From positions 33,459,172-33,523,171 of the forward strand of contig CM055830.1 in NCBI GenBank assembly GCA_029582265.1: DNA of 64,000 nucleotides, in the 5' to 3' direction. Each line of letters opens with the position of its first letter. Within the stretch, counting starts at the first letter, position 1. The notes under the pieces are model-generated. The model was not told the origin of the DNA and made no database searches. It saw nothing but the letters and a program-made list of their open reading frames with translations. The position numbers were made by a program, and so were the translations under genes. Positions 20,501-27,640 of this stretch are shown piece after piece. This DNA comes from Zoroaster sp. YZ-2022. Its lineage: Eukaryota; Echinodermata; Asteroidea; Forcipulatida; Zoroasteridae.

Positions 20501-23313
20501 ATTGACCCTATCGCTGTTTGCGTCTTAGACACGCCCCAGTGGTTGCTAAGTTTTCTCAGTGAAGCTAAGGGTGGGCATGGACTTTGGCCAAATCTTGATT
20601 GTTGTATTGTGAATCAAGTCACTTCTATGAATTACGCTTCACATTTTCTTGTAAAAATATTTTGTTTTCCCAATTTTATTATCAACTAATGGGAACTATC
20701 TGTGAATCTCAAATGATCAGCTCCATGCTTGACCTGTTGAAAGCCCCTTAGAATATTACTGGTTAACCCTCCTACTCGCTGAACTTTAGTGGCAAGTAGC
20801 TGTAGAGGTTAAAATCAGTCAACTGACTGTTTTGACTGTTGACCCAAATGTGCACACAGGGGCATTTTTGACTGGTTTTTACTGTCATTTGACCATCCTG
20901 AACAATTTTTTTTTTTTTTTTTTTTTAATGAAAGGTTGCCAAGGCACAAGGCTCTTAAATGCCACTCAATGTGCAGGCTAGAACTAAATGGGGGGGGGGG
21001 GGGGGGATAAAAAACCAAATAAAAATACACTCAAAAGTGGAAATTTACTGTCACCTGACACTTTTCCGTCAATACTTGGAGCTTTCCCACCTGACTGAAA
21101 GATTACTTCATTCTAATACCAGACAATGCTTTTACCAGTCAAAACGGTGAACTCATTTTGACCTGTAAATGTACTTAAGGTTTGACAGTGTTGGACTTTT
21201 AAGTGCACTAGATATACCTTGGCAAGTATATCAACATTTTCACTGATTTTTGACCCTTGCAGTCAGAGGAGTGTTAATGTTCACTTCAGTCATATTCAAG
21301 GAATAAAGGTTACCATGGAAAAGTTTTCACAGACTATTTAAAGTACTTATTGCATTATATGGACTCCAATCTACAATTGTTGATTTGGATGAGTGGGAGT
21401 ATTTTTACTGATTATTCTTAATGATTTATTTCATGTTATTAACGAACAGGAAGAAGCAGAGATTCGTAGTGATGGCACACGATCAACCATAAAGCCAAGC
21501 CAGATGTCAGCAGCTAGAATCAGTGTCATCCGTGGCGAGGGACTGCGAACGGGCCAACCGTTCATTGATGATTACATATCCACCCAGGAACAGGTCAGAA
21601 CATGCACACTCATATAATATTAATATTTCATGTAAATGGCCCAATGCACTTTACATTATTTCCCCTGGTCACTGGGTCAATATCATTCCTGTAATCTTTC
21701 TCAGCTCCCTGGGGAATATTCAGCCCATTATGTGTAACGTTTAGCCGCTACAGGGCTAATCAAACACAATTACCATCTCTACCCTCACAGGTACCCATTT
21801 ATACTCTTGGGTGAAGAGAAACAATGTTCAGTAAAGCCTTGTGATCTTGACGCAACCATCTCCTTTAACCCTAACTCTACCCCAAATCAATCAAAATCCA
21901 CCACCTGGTTTTGCTTGATTTTGGCAGATTCAGTACTCCACACAGTATAGCCCAGTGAATGTGTACCAAATCCATCAAATTCCACCGGCTGCTTTTGTTG
22001 GATTCAGGACTGTGTATAGCCAAGCCATGGATGCTTTGCATTTGCTACTGTACCATTTCCATCGAAGTCCAACAATTGGGGTACCTTTTTACTGCATGTT
22101 GATGGATTTGGGAAGTTTCGTAGCAAAAATGCCTAGGGAATTAGGGCTAAGCATCTGACCTTTCTCAAGATCACCACCCTGTCCGTATGTCAGTCTCTAA
22201 ATTGATTCCTTTCCCCTTCTCCTCTCAGGTGGTTGACTACCTGACCAAGTTTTCCGGCATCAAGCCTGGTGATCTGGATGCTACCATCTCCTCCAAGCAT
22301 TTAACCACTCTCAAGGCGACCTACCTCAAGCTTAGGTATCTCATCGACTGTAAGGTCAAGTTTGTAGGTCACGGTCTGCGCAAGGATTTCCGAGTGATCA
22401 ACCTTTTGGTAAGTGGATTAGGAGGTTTGTGATCAGAATGAAGGTAATCTACAAAGATTTGGTTGGAGGTTGTGAGAGTGAGCGGGTGTTTTAAACTTTG
22501 ATAAGGTGTCTTTGAAGTTATGTTGAAGTGGCTTTCCATAATTGCATTCAGGGAATCATTAGTTTGTTACTGGATCTCTCTGTGCATGAGCTTTAGAGGG
22601 CGCTTCTTGTTAGATCATCGCTGATCGATAGGGTAATGGTAAAACCAAGATTCTGACAACTATTGTGTGAAATATTTCCTTTCAAAGTATTTGTTTTCCT
22701 TTCTAAAAGGAAATTATCAATGTTCCAATAAAAATGAACAAATCCGGAAATTGCTGGTAAAACACGGGCAATACATCTTGAAAGTGAACCTGGTTTTATT
22801 GTACATTCTAGATGTTGCTTCCATTTTTATAATGTGTTTTTTGATTCCACACAGGTGCCACACAAGCAGGTGATCGACACTGCAGCTCTCTTCAACCTTC
22901 CCAAGCAAAGGATATTATCCCTGCGTTTCCTAGCCTGGTTCTTCCTTGGTGGGCACAAATCACTTCTTTTCAATTTCACATTCATTCCAACGTGCAATTT
23001 TTGAAATTATTTTACCATAACGATAGCACCTGAGATGGAAATATTTCAAGGGATGTTCGAAACCATCATCAACTTTACGTAAATATGTTATCAAATAACA
23101 TTTTTGTTTGCATCTATTCTCTCTCCTGATTGACCAGGTATGAACATCCAATCAGAGACTCATGACAGCATTGAAGACGCCCGGACGGCTGTCCAGCTCT
23201 ACCGCAAGTATCTAGACCTGACGAAGGACGATCAGGAGGAATGGCAGAAGGAATTGAAGCGTCTTTACAGCGAGGGACGAAGCTTGCAGTGGAAAGTTCC
23301 TGGATCCACTTGA
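2640..23313 (+). CDS. PAN2: PAN2, catalytic subunit of PAN2-PAN3 poly(A) deadenylase (complete, 25 coding exons)
   Basis: PAN2 with PAN3 trims mRNA poly(A) tails in the cytoplasm. Coding exons: 2640-2763, 3296-3426, 4039-4208, 5029-5227, 5712-5830, 6892-7036, 7841-7985, 8502-8578, 8881-9005, 10275-10444, 11004-11167, 12042-12170, 12847-12996, 13327-13486, 14927-15039, 15264-15362, 16697-16839, 17501-17600, 19136-19270, 19573-19723, 20334-20488, 21450-21593, 22229-22408, 22855-22948, 23138-23313. All introns are GT-AG. The exons sum to 3498 nt, giving 1165 residues (human about 1200). Domains: beta-propeller about 40-370, linker 371-468, UCH-like domain about 475-910, exonuclease about 955-1125. 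Start: MEFQPPTG aligns with human MNFEGLDPG. The CCCH finger at 764-779 is unusual. The introns are full of MITEs and minisatellites. Confidence 0.97.
2919..3230. mobile_element. TTAA/CCCTCYTA-ended MITE, copy 1 (PAN2 intron 1)
   Basis: Begins TTAACCCTCTTATGA and ends AGGAAGGGTTAA, with TTAA at both edges. The interior is rich in repeated GTCAAAA/TGACTG words. TTAA target sites plus CCCT-type termini are the piggyBac signature, so a piggyBac-like non-autonomous element is inferred. Confidence 0.7.
3590..3960. other. PAN2 intron 2 low-complexity stretch
   Basis: Several G and C homopolymer runs (near 3621, 3831, 3852) and A-rich blocks. There is no coding signal. It contains an imperfect inverted pair built around the CCCCC/GGGGG tracts. 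Confidence 0.5.
4510..5020 (+). mobile_element. 3' end of a CR1/L2-type LINE (PAN2 intron 3)
   Basis: An open frame at 4548-4847 ends with a peptide typical of the last residues of CR1/L2-like reverse transcriptase proteins ([19 protein letters not shown], then [13 protein letters not shown]). A 3' UTR with GAGCCTTGAGCACTTCTTGG and GCGCATTATAAAT follows, then a TATTATTATT tail at about 4991-5020. It is 5'-truncated and ends only about 10 bp before the PAN2 exon 4 acceptor, so its tail abuts the polypyrimidine region. Confidence 0.8.
5921..6318. mobile_element. TTAA/CTCTCCTA-ended MITE (PAN2 intron 5)
   Basis: Starts TTAACTCTCCTATTATCAGT and ends ACAAGGGTTAA. The same sequence recurs, interrupted, at 61166-62204. 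TTAA lies at both ends. Confidence 0.65.
6659..6860 (+). mobile_element. GGCC-ended MITE, copy 2, 3'-truncated (PAN2 intron 5)
   Basis: Starts GGCCAAAAATAAAGT and carries the family core (ACGATGTCCAATTGTGGCCA and so on). It stops about 30 bp upstream of the exon 6 acceptor, without its right TIR. Confidence 0.65.
7500..7780. mobile_element. TTAA/CCCTCCTA-ended MITE, copy 2 (PAN2 intron 6)
   Basis: TTAACCCTCCTACTAGTAC at the left and GTAGTAGGAGGGTTAA at the right give clear inverted ends with TTAA on both sides. The core matches 2919-3230. Confidence 0.78.
8069..8410 (+). mobile_element. GGCC-family MITE, copy 3 (PAN2 intron 7)
   Basis: Contains the family core with GTCTCC...GGTTTATGGTC and GGAATTCTGCCATGCTGTG. 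The ends are degraded by C- and T-runs. Confidence 0.65.
8881..10444 (+). CDS. PAN2: PAN2 exons 9-10: linker / PAN3-interaction region
   Basis: Residues 371-468. Exon 9 carries [11 protein letters not shown], matching the human DTLLSDWP segment. Exon 10 carries [20 protein letters not shown], which is strongly conserved, then a basic stretch [11 protein letters not shown]. In structures of the complex this linker wraps around the PAN3 dimer. The 1.27-kb intron between the two exons holds a 45-bp tandem repeat and a MITE. Confidence 0.93.
9130..9470 (+). repeat. Retroelement-like edge and 45-bp tandem repeat (PAN2 intron 9)
   Basis: CTCCTGACGAAGATTAGAGC with CTAATCGAAACGT makes a small stem-loop at about 9141-9178. 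Three copies of a unit around GTGAAGTCCCCATGGTTCTC follow, then diverged GTTGAGATA-containing copies to about 9450. Open frames here are incidental. Confidence 0.55.
9642..10092. mobile_element. MITE with AGGCCTCCCAG termini (PAN2 intron 9)
   Basis: Left end AGGCCTCCCAG pairs with right end CTGGGAGGCTT. The interior is A-rich with many AACCTATAAAAACCTATATT words and no coding capacity. Confidence 0.6.
10674..10961 (+). mobile_element. GGCC-ended MITE, copy 4 (PAN2 intron 10)
   Basis: GGCCAAAAATAAACAGTCTC at the left, and GACCAGAAAACAGATACTTT then TTTTGGCC at the right. It ends 42 bp before exon 11. The left flank is TAA and the right flank TAT. Confidence 0.78.
11004..15362 (+). CDS. PAN2: PAN2 exons 11-16: pseudo-ubiquitin-hydrolase (UCH) domain, first half
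   Basis: Residues 469-740. [18 protein letters not shown], then [20 protein letters not shown] marks the start of the USP fold. Where active USPs have the nucleophilic Cys, this protein has Ala (A516 in PNAYCNC), as in other PAN2 proteins, so the domain is a scaffold and not a protease. Exon 13 has [19 protein letters not shown]. Exons 14-15 carry the CRCG and CDDC pairs of a structural zinc site. Exon 16 has [14 protein letters not shown]. Confidence 0.95.
11395..11672 (+). mobile_element. SINE-like repeat (PAN2 intron 11)
   Basis: Contains GTGTCCTTGAGCAAGACACT and CCTTCGGATGGGACATTAAG, then AAAGAACCCATAATGACACT. These are signature words of widespread marine-invertebrate tRNA-derived SINEs. 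It ends in AAACTTTATTATTATTA. The tRNA-like head is too diverged to call. Confidence 0.65.
12193..12535. mobile_element. AGGGCCAAAG-ended MITE, copy 1 (PAN2 intron 12)
   Basis: Terminal inverted repeats around AGAGGAGGGCCAAAGTCGTG and its complement extend about 50 bp inward (GCCTTTGAGAAGCCTGGCCA). Other copies lie at 13612-13955 and 19891-20263, all in PAN2 introns. Confidence 0.75.
13030..13320 (+). repeat. Diverged tandem repeat (PAN2 intron 13)
   Basis: About four degenerate copies of a 60-70 bp unit with CAGTCAATATTTGTTAAC and TATTGCCCTGCAG run up to the exon 14 acceptor. The real acceptor CCTGCAG at 13320-13326 is itself part of a repeat copy (compare CCCTGCAG near 13260). Confidence 0.5.
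13612..13955. mobile_element. AGGGCCAAAG-ended MITE, copy 2 (PAN2 intron 14)
   Basis: Same family as 12193-12535. The right end CTTTGGCCCTCCTCT is intact, the left end partly diverged. An open frame across the exon 14 donor runs into it, but that is read-through. Confidence 0.7.
14053..14861 (+). repeat. 14-bp minisatellite (CAGCCTAGGTTCAG)n, about 58 copies (PAN2 intron 14)
   Basis: Nearly perfect head-to-tail copies. The outer copies at both edges carry GTTTAG where the inner ones have GTTCAG. One copy has a short deletion near 14573. Each unit holds the palindrome CCTAGG. The array ends 65 bp before exon 15. Confidence 0.95.
15062..15183 (+). repeat. 24-bp tandem repeat, 5 copies (PAN2 intron 15)
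   Basis: Units of the form CGGTCATGGTGACGTGGGGG plus four bases, starting about 20 bp after the exon 15 donor. The length is a multiple of 3, so several frames stay open, but the donor GTAAGT and exon 16 show this is intron. Confidence 0.9.
15387..15721 (+). repeat. About 77-bp tandem repeat, 4-5 copies (PAN2 intron 16)
   Basis: Units contain CCCCCTTCAATAACTGGCTA, GACACCCTGCTCAATGCAAC and CATCAGTTGTCC. The same unit on the opposite strand forms the array at 50625-51292. Confidence 0.85.
15971..16113 (+). repeat. About 45-bp tandem repeat, 3 copies (PAN2 intron 16)
   Basis: Copies of a unit with TTGAATGATATAGCCCAAGT and TATGCCTAAATGCTACAT. Confidence 0.85.
16150..16652 (+). repeat. About 100-bp tandem repeat, 4 copies, ending in a TAGGAGGGTTAA terminus (PAN2 intron 16)
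   Basis: Units contain ACCATTTGAAACCATTCGGC, CACACCAAGGTGTAGTGTAT and CCATTTGAATGATTTATA, with many CCATTTGAA/TTCAAATGG inverted words. The right edge ACTAGGAGGGTTAA resembles the piggyBac-like MITE terminus, so the array probably grew inside such an element. Confidence 0.8.
16697..16839 (+). CDS. PAN2: PAN2 exon 17: UCH-domain insert with CCCH zinc finger
   Basis: Encodes residues 741-787. A clean CX5CX4CX3H motif is visible: C764, C770, C775, H779 in [20 protein letters not shown]. Splicing is in frame on both sides (phase 0 in; phase 2 out, CC|T to exon 18). The acceptor is TTTTAAAG, a weak polypyrimidine AG. Human PAN2, as I recall it, has a different, non-CCCH sequence of similar length here. 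PAN3 is the subunit that normally carries the CCCH finger. Confidence 0.9.
16972..17330 (+). repeat. Interspersed repeat shared with 39128-39500 (PAN2 intron 17)
   Basis: Both copies contain CCAATGAGCA, a TGTACAATGTCCATAGTA core and later CACAGAAA and TTTTGGGCTGT words in the same order. There is no coding capacity. Confidence 0.6.
17501..19723 (+). CDS. PAN2: PAN2 exons 18-20: end of UCH-like domain
   Basis: Residues 788-916. Exon 18 has [14 protein letters not shown] (human VWLPFSIRMKMTKN). Exon 19 has [20 protein letters not shown] (human SRTGGSLVAHIKVGETYHQR). Exon 20 has [20 protein letters not shown] and [13 protein letters not shown]. The donor of exon 18 is GTTAGT, slightly off consensus. 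The 1.5-kb intron 18 contains a MITE and several small hairpins. Confidence 0.95.
17633..18411. mobile_element. MITE with CAATTTCATAGAGCTACTAA-type termini (PAN2 intron 18)
   Basis: Left CAATTTCATAGAGCTACTAA pairs imperfectly with right TTTAGCAGCTATGTGAAATT. Internal CTGCTGAGCAAAATTTAGCT and GGCTGGTAACCTATTTTTGC recur at 46630-46770 and 55900-56080. Confidence 0.65.
18940..19085 (-). repeat. Repeat with GAAACGTTGAG-type stem-loop (PAN2 intron 18)
   Basis: Matches 43300-43412: GGTGACACCATGTAGAAATT, AGTTCTGAAAAGAACTGG, ACAACTCAACGTTTTGATCA and GTCTTCAGGAG in the same order. It looks like the edge of a retroelement family. Confidence 0.6.
19891..20263. mobile_element. AGGGCCAAAG-ended MITE, copy 3 (PAN2 intron 20)
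   Basis: GGGAGGAGGGCCAAAGTCAT at the left and CATGACTTTGGCTCTC at the right. TTA directly flanks both ends (19888-19890 and 20264-20266), which would fit a 3-bp TTA target duplication. Confidence 0.75.
20334..23313 (+). CDS. PAN2: PAN2 exons 21-25: DEDD-family poly(A) exonuclease domain
   Basis: Residues 917-1165. All catalytic residues of the RNase D/DEDDh fold are present: D960 and E962 in [11 protein letters not shown]1069 in [14 protein letters not shown], and H1116 with D1121 in [12 protein letters not shown]. The exons also carry [20 protein letters not shown] and [20 protein letters not shown], near-identical to vertebrate PAN2. The stop TGA is at 23311-23313 after KVPGST; the human C-terminal tail after KVPE is absent. 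Confidence 0.97.
20763..21277. mobile_element. TTAA/CCCTCCTA-ended MITE, copy 3, interrupted (PAN2 intron 21)
   Basis: Opens TTAACCCTCCTACTCGCTGA and ends with GAGGAGTGTTAA. It is the same family as 2919-3230, in the opposite orientation. About 200 bp with a T-run (20907-20926), a G-run (20992-21006) and unrelated sequence are inserted near 20905-21120. Confidence 0.65.
21632..21828 (-). mobile_element. SINE fragment (PAN2 intron 22)
   Basis: CTCAGCTCCCTGGGGAATAT, CTACAGGGCTAATCAAACAC and CTCACAGGTACCCATTTATA match the bodies at 49010-50400 (hAT-split), 51600-51862 and 53143-53340. Confidence 0.65.
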
Positions 23314-23325
23314 GTCTTCACATCC

Positions 23326-23331
23326 AATAAA
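23326..23331 (+). promoter_or_regulatory. PAN2: Poly(A) signal of PAN2
   Basis: AATAAA lies only 13 nt after the stop. If used, the 3' UTR would be about 30-45 nt. No stronger signal lies in the next 150 bp before a MITE begins. Confidence 0.6.
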
Positions 23332-23503
23332 CTCAACCCAAGTAATTTCATGGTTTGTCACAGGGAGACCAAAGTGACTTATCGCGGCTGTGACTTACCG
23401 CACCGTCAAATTAAACTTGCCAGAAATATTAACGTTGGACAGTGTTTTCTTTTTAGTGGCATTGTACTCTACTACATGAAATGTTCGATACAAATATGTT
23501 GGT

Positions 23504-23838
23504 AGGGCCAAAAATAAAAGTCTCTGGTTTCTGGTCTCCGCGTGCATCGCCTCAGACCCATGCATCAGCATTTTTAGTTTTCTTTTACTTTCCTATGAAA
23601 CGATGTCCAATTGCAGCCAAAATTGCTGGATTAATTAGAATTCTGCTGCGCTGTGTTTTAAATGACATTTTCACATAGGGGTATGAACGTTTGCCCGATT
23701 TGTGTGGCTGCTCTTAGCCACCATACTTTGTGTTTGGGAAATTTGGTTTGGTTCCAATAACCGTGTATCAAACTTCAAAGTCACGGCACCGATTTTGAAG
23801 CCCAACTATGACCGGAGACTTTTATTTAGCCTAACATG
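23504..23838 (+). mobile_element. GGCC-ended MITE, copy 5
   Basis: GGCCAAAAATAAAAGTCTCT at the left and GACCGGAGACTTTTATTTAG at the right. The core is full length. It lies about 190 bp downstream of the PAN2 stop. Confidence 0.75.
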
Positions 23839-24460
23839 TGTTTGTGACAAAAATATCCAATGAAATTAATCCATTTGAGGTGCTCAGATGTCCAAAAAAA
23901 GAATTGTATTAAGTATCTTGTAAATAATTTCATTCCAATTCAAAATAATACATCTCATTCCAGTCTTTCCGCATTAAATGTAAAATTGTTTAATGTATAG
24001 CTTGAAGAGTTTGCATACTCCAAGAAGCAGTCTTACATCACCAATTTCATATATTCCCTTTAATTTCCAATGATTTTACAGGGTAATTTTCTAAAATGTT
24101 TTGAATAGTAAACTGTATTCTCCATTACACTCTGTAGCAATTTAACGCAATTTTGAGAATGACAAATTTGTTTGTATAACTTACGGTTTCATTTGAATGT
24201 TTGCTAAACTTAATCAAGCAAGTGGCCATTTGAAATTGAATTTGGAGCAAGTTATTTCATCGTAATTTTAGAGAAGTCCAACACTCATACAGTTGTTAAC
24301 GGACCCCCCCCCTCCCCCCCCAAATCGTCAAAAGATTCCTGGAACACAATGAAGACACAATGGGAGGGGGTGCACTCTGCCACATATCAAGCATCATATG
24401 AAGGAAGACCTCACCCCCTATGTGATATAGCAAGTGTTAAAACTGGGAAATGTATGCACT
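23839..24460. other. AT-rich intergenic DNA, no gene seen
   Basis: No coding signal on either strand. There are C-runs near 24304-24320 and nothing else that I recognise. Confidence 0.6.
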
Positions 24461-24461
24461 G

Positions 24462-24743
24462 TCAACTGATATTATAGTGTACCAGACATTACTGGGATGA
24501 AACTGATATAATAGTGTACCAGACATTACTGGCATGAAACTGATATTATACCAGACATTACTTGGATGAAACTGATATAATAGTGTACCAGACATTACTG
24601 GCATGAAACTGATATTATACCAGACATTACTGGGATGAAACTGATATAATAGTGTACCAGACATTACTGGCATGAAACTGATATACCAGACATTACTGGG
24701 ATGAAACTGATGTAATAGTGTTACCAGACATTACTGGGATGAA
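24462..24743 (+). repeat. About 35-bp tandem repeat, 7-8 copies
   Basis: Units contain ACCAGACATTACTGGGATGA and AACTGATATAATAGTGT. Copies alternate between GGGATGAA and GGCATGAA, and between long and short spacers, implying a two-unit higher-order repeat. An open frame across it is incidental. Confidence 0.9.
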
Positions 24744-24752
24744 ACTTGCAAA

Positions 24753-25058
24753 AGGCCAAGGTAAAACAAAACAGTCGCTGGTTCCTGTGCATCTGCATTT
24801 TTGGTTTTCATTTTTTATTTTGTTTTGCTATGAAACGATGTCCAATTTCAGCCCAAATTGCTGGATGGATTGGAATTCTGCCACCCTGTGTTTTAAATAA
24901 CTTTTTCACATAGGGGTATGAATGTTTGGTCTGGTTCTAATAACGGCACATACATGTATTACGTATTTCACTGGTTGGCAAATATATATTTTAATTAAAA
25001 AAAGGCACTGATTTTGAAGTTGACCTATGACCAGGATCCGGAGACTTTTTTGGGGGCC
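24753..25058 (+). mobile_element. GGCC-ended MITE, copy 6
   Basis: GGCCAAGGTAAAACAAAACA at the left and GGAGACTTTTTTGGGGGCC at the right, with the family core between. Confidence 0.72.
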
Positions 25059-26376
25059 TAATAATTGGTGATTATTATTTCCTCTGCAATATTTTATTGA
25101 AGCAACTATCTGATCAAAAAATACAATTACTGTGAGATTTTGTTTTTACTTAAGCACACATCATGTACATACTGATTTGTTGTCCCAGTTGCTAACAAAA
25201 TCAGAGGTGAGATTTGTAAATTGTTGAGATTTGAGATGTTTTGCTACTTCAAACATTGTTTACACAGCTTTGAAATTATAAGTACATGCAAGTAGCACTG
25301 ATCAATTGGACCTGTAAATATGCTGTATATAATAAAAAGGCAGTTTTCCTTAAATGCAAATTCATTCCCAATGTATTTTGTCAATATTTCGGTGAAATGT
25401 TTGTAGCAAATAAACAATTTAGTGTTAGTGAAAACTGGAGAAACCACAAGGGGAAAGCCGTTTTTTCAAATTTTGCAAAATTTGTTTAAATTCCTTAGAT
25501 GTTACATGGGGGTAAGCCTTGCATTTTATTTTTAAGGCAAACAATGAGAAATCCTGTTTTTGTCCCCTCAAAATATATTAGAGCAAACTGGAAAAATCAC
25601 AAGGGGTAACCCTTGCATTTTATTTTGGGACAGAAAAGGCAACAATAGGGGGAAAATCACAAGGGGTTAACCTTGCCCTAAAATAAAAATGCAAGGTTTT
25701 ACCCCTTGTGATAAAATGTAATACACAAATTCTAAATAGCGGAATACAATTCCCAAAGTATGTTGCAGAAACGCCACATAAAGGTTTATATTTGGAATCG
25801 CGTTGAAGATGTTAAAATAGTTCCAACTTTGTGGACTCTCACAACAGTACTTGCTTATAGCAGAAGCCTCGTGTACAATATGAATTATCGGACGATGAGG
25901 AAAGAATGTCGAAACCCAACCGCCACTTGTGCACAATGTCCAAGCATGTGTTTTAGCAGATGACAAAATGGCCAACATCTCACTGGATGTGCATACATTC
26001 ATTGCTCAAAATCTCCCAAAATATTGTTTCCAATCCTCACGTGACTACATTTACCTCTTAAGTGTGTCCTCTATCATCTTTTAAAGGAAAATCTGTGATA
26101 TTTGTTCATATTTCAAGAACAGTGGTGGTTGTATTGTACATTATTTCCAAATGTTGTCTGCACTTATCATCACTAGATCGTGCTCAGGATATTACGCCAT
26201 CTATAAATTAATATTCAGAATAACCAAAATCCCGGGTGCCCCCATTCAAAATATTGAAAAATAGGTCCCCATTTGAGGCTGTATTGACATTCCCACCTAG
26301 AAAAAGTGATGCAAGCCCGAGTTCTCCCCTGAAAATTGTACTATAGTTACGCCACTGCTTGTCGTGGTAGCTCAAA
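25059..26376. other. Intergenic DNA without a gene
   Basis: AT-rich. At 25440-25720 several degenerate words of ACAAGGGGTAACCCTTGCAT type recur in both orientations, resembling the palindrome in the satellite monomers at 27.6-34 kb. Short open frames here show no conserved features. Confidence 0.5.
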
Positions 26377-26397
26377 TAATCGGCCTTCCCGCCAGCG

Positions 26398-26687
26398 TAT
26401 TTTTTTTTTACACCGCAGCGACGGGTTTTGTACGCATTTCGCCCTTGTGTCAAGACTATGAACCCATTCAGCACGCATGCGCGCGAAGGGAATTTCGACA
26501 CGCAAAAAAAACCTACCATCAACGGCGAGGGAATGGCTCCATGAGTTCCACTGCAGAGCGCCATGGTCGACTGCAGCTTAGAGTTTTTTATCGTCGCGCG
26601 CCTAGGGTTTCGTAGTCTCTCTCTCAAGACCGGAATTGGCACTTTTACTGCACAAAACCCGTCGCTGCGGTGTAAAAAAAAAAAAAA
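26398..26687. mobile_element. MITE with 22-bp perfect TIRs (ACACCGCAGCGACGGGTTTT)
   Basis: 26410-26431 is the exact reverse complement of 26652-26673, and T/A tracts outside extend the arms. The interior is GC-richer than the surroundings, with CGCG words. A 166-aa minus-strand open frame covers it but shows no recognisable domain. Confidence 0.75.
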
Positions 26688-26945
26688 CGCTTCCCGCCAA
26701 CTGGTCACTGGTAACTAGTTAGATGAAGCAGTAAAGCGTTATGGTATCGCTGGGTTTCAGTGCAGGGAATCTGGGATGGACTCAGTCGCCCAATCACAAT
26801 AATTATTTTAAGTAGTTTAAAATTCAACTCCAAATTAACTACCAACACGGATTGGTGGCGCAATCACATTTTGTTTAAATTTCATTTTTTTGGACAATGC
26901 TTGTTGCTTTCATTGAAGCTCCAATCATTTTTGTTAAATGCCAGA

Positions 26946-27022
26946 TGATGCAATAGTCTAATCGTTAAGTTGCCAGGCTTCGGTATTGACGACCTGGGTT
27001 CAAATCCCAGCGGTGCCATGTC
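26946..27022 (+). repeat. tRNA-like module (left arm)
   Basis: An A-box-like ATAGTCTAATCGTTAAG is followed about 35 nt later by a B box, GGGTTCAAATCCC. No closed acceptor stem could be paired, so it is a SINE-type tRNA-like head and not a tRNA gene. Confidence 0.6.
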
Positions 27023-27095
27023 GCTTTTTCTTTTTCATTTAAAATGGTTATGCAACCATTTAAGTAGTTTAAAATTCAACTCAAAGTACCAACAG

Positions 27096-27168
27096 GTATT
27101 GGTGGCGTAACCCGCTGGTGTTGGGTTTGGTGCAGGAGACCCAGGTTCGAATCCCAGTGGCGGCACTA
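27096..27168 (+). repeat. tRNA-like module (left arm, second)
   Basis: GGTGGCGTAACCCGCTGGTG followed by CAGGTTCGAATCCCAGTGGC. The B box is intact. A third module with GGGTTCGAATCCTGCTCC lies at 27246-27328. Confidence 0.55.
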
Positions 27169-27329
27169 TTTTATTATTAAATGATTACGCACTCACGATT
27201 CATTTAAGTAGTATTAAATTCAACTCCACATACCAACAGGATAAATGGCGCAAGCCGTTGGTCCACTGGTCTGTCAATTGCGACAGTTCCAGGCTGGTAC
27301 GTCCGGGTTCGAATCCTGCTCCTGAGACA

Positions 27330-27640
27330 CAGAGACATGGCAGCTGCTGGCTGCGGCAATGGCTTGGGGACCGCCATGTCTCTCCCCTGAAGGTTAGAGC
27401 GTGGAGGAAATGTACGGACGGGGGAAAAGGAGGGACCGGGAGGGTAGCGACCTCCCAGAAGGGTGCTATGGTGATCATCATGCCGGGGTGTCACGGACTT
27501 TGAGTCATCCGAATACCTGGTCGACACTCTGACTAACTCTCCGCACTTTTTTACAATAATTTTTTTATCCCCAGATACAAACACTATATTGCGTCTGTAT
27601 TCCGTCTGAAGTATGAGACATTTTTAAAAATTCCATTTTT
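27330..27640. other. GC-rich spacer between left arm and satellite array
   Basis: Contains the hairpin GAGACATGGC/GCCATGTCTC (27331-27382) and a G-rich block (GGGGGAAAAGGAGGGACCGG). Three overlapping open frames exist, none with recognisable domains. Confidence 0.4.

Noticed and set aside
26208..26708. 166-aa minus-strand open frame
   Set aside because: It overlaps a MITE with perfect 22-bp TIRs and contains no recognisable domain.
26946..27328. Cluster of tRNA genes
   Set aside because: B boxes are intact but acceptor stems do not close and the modules recur inverted at 36.2-36.65 kb; they are better treated as tRNA-like repeat modules.
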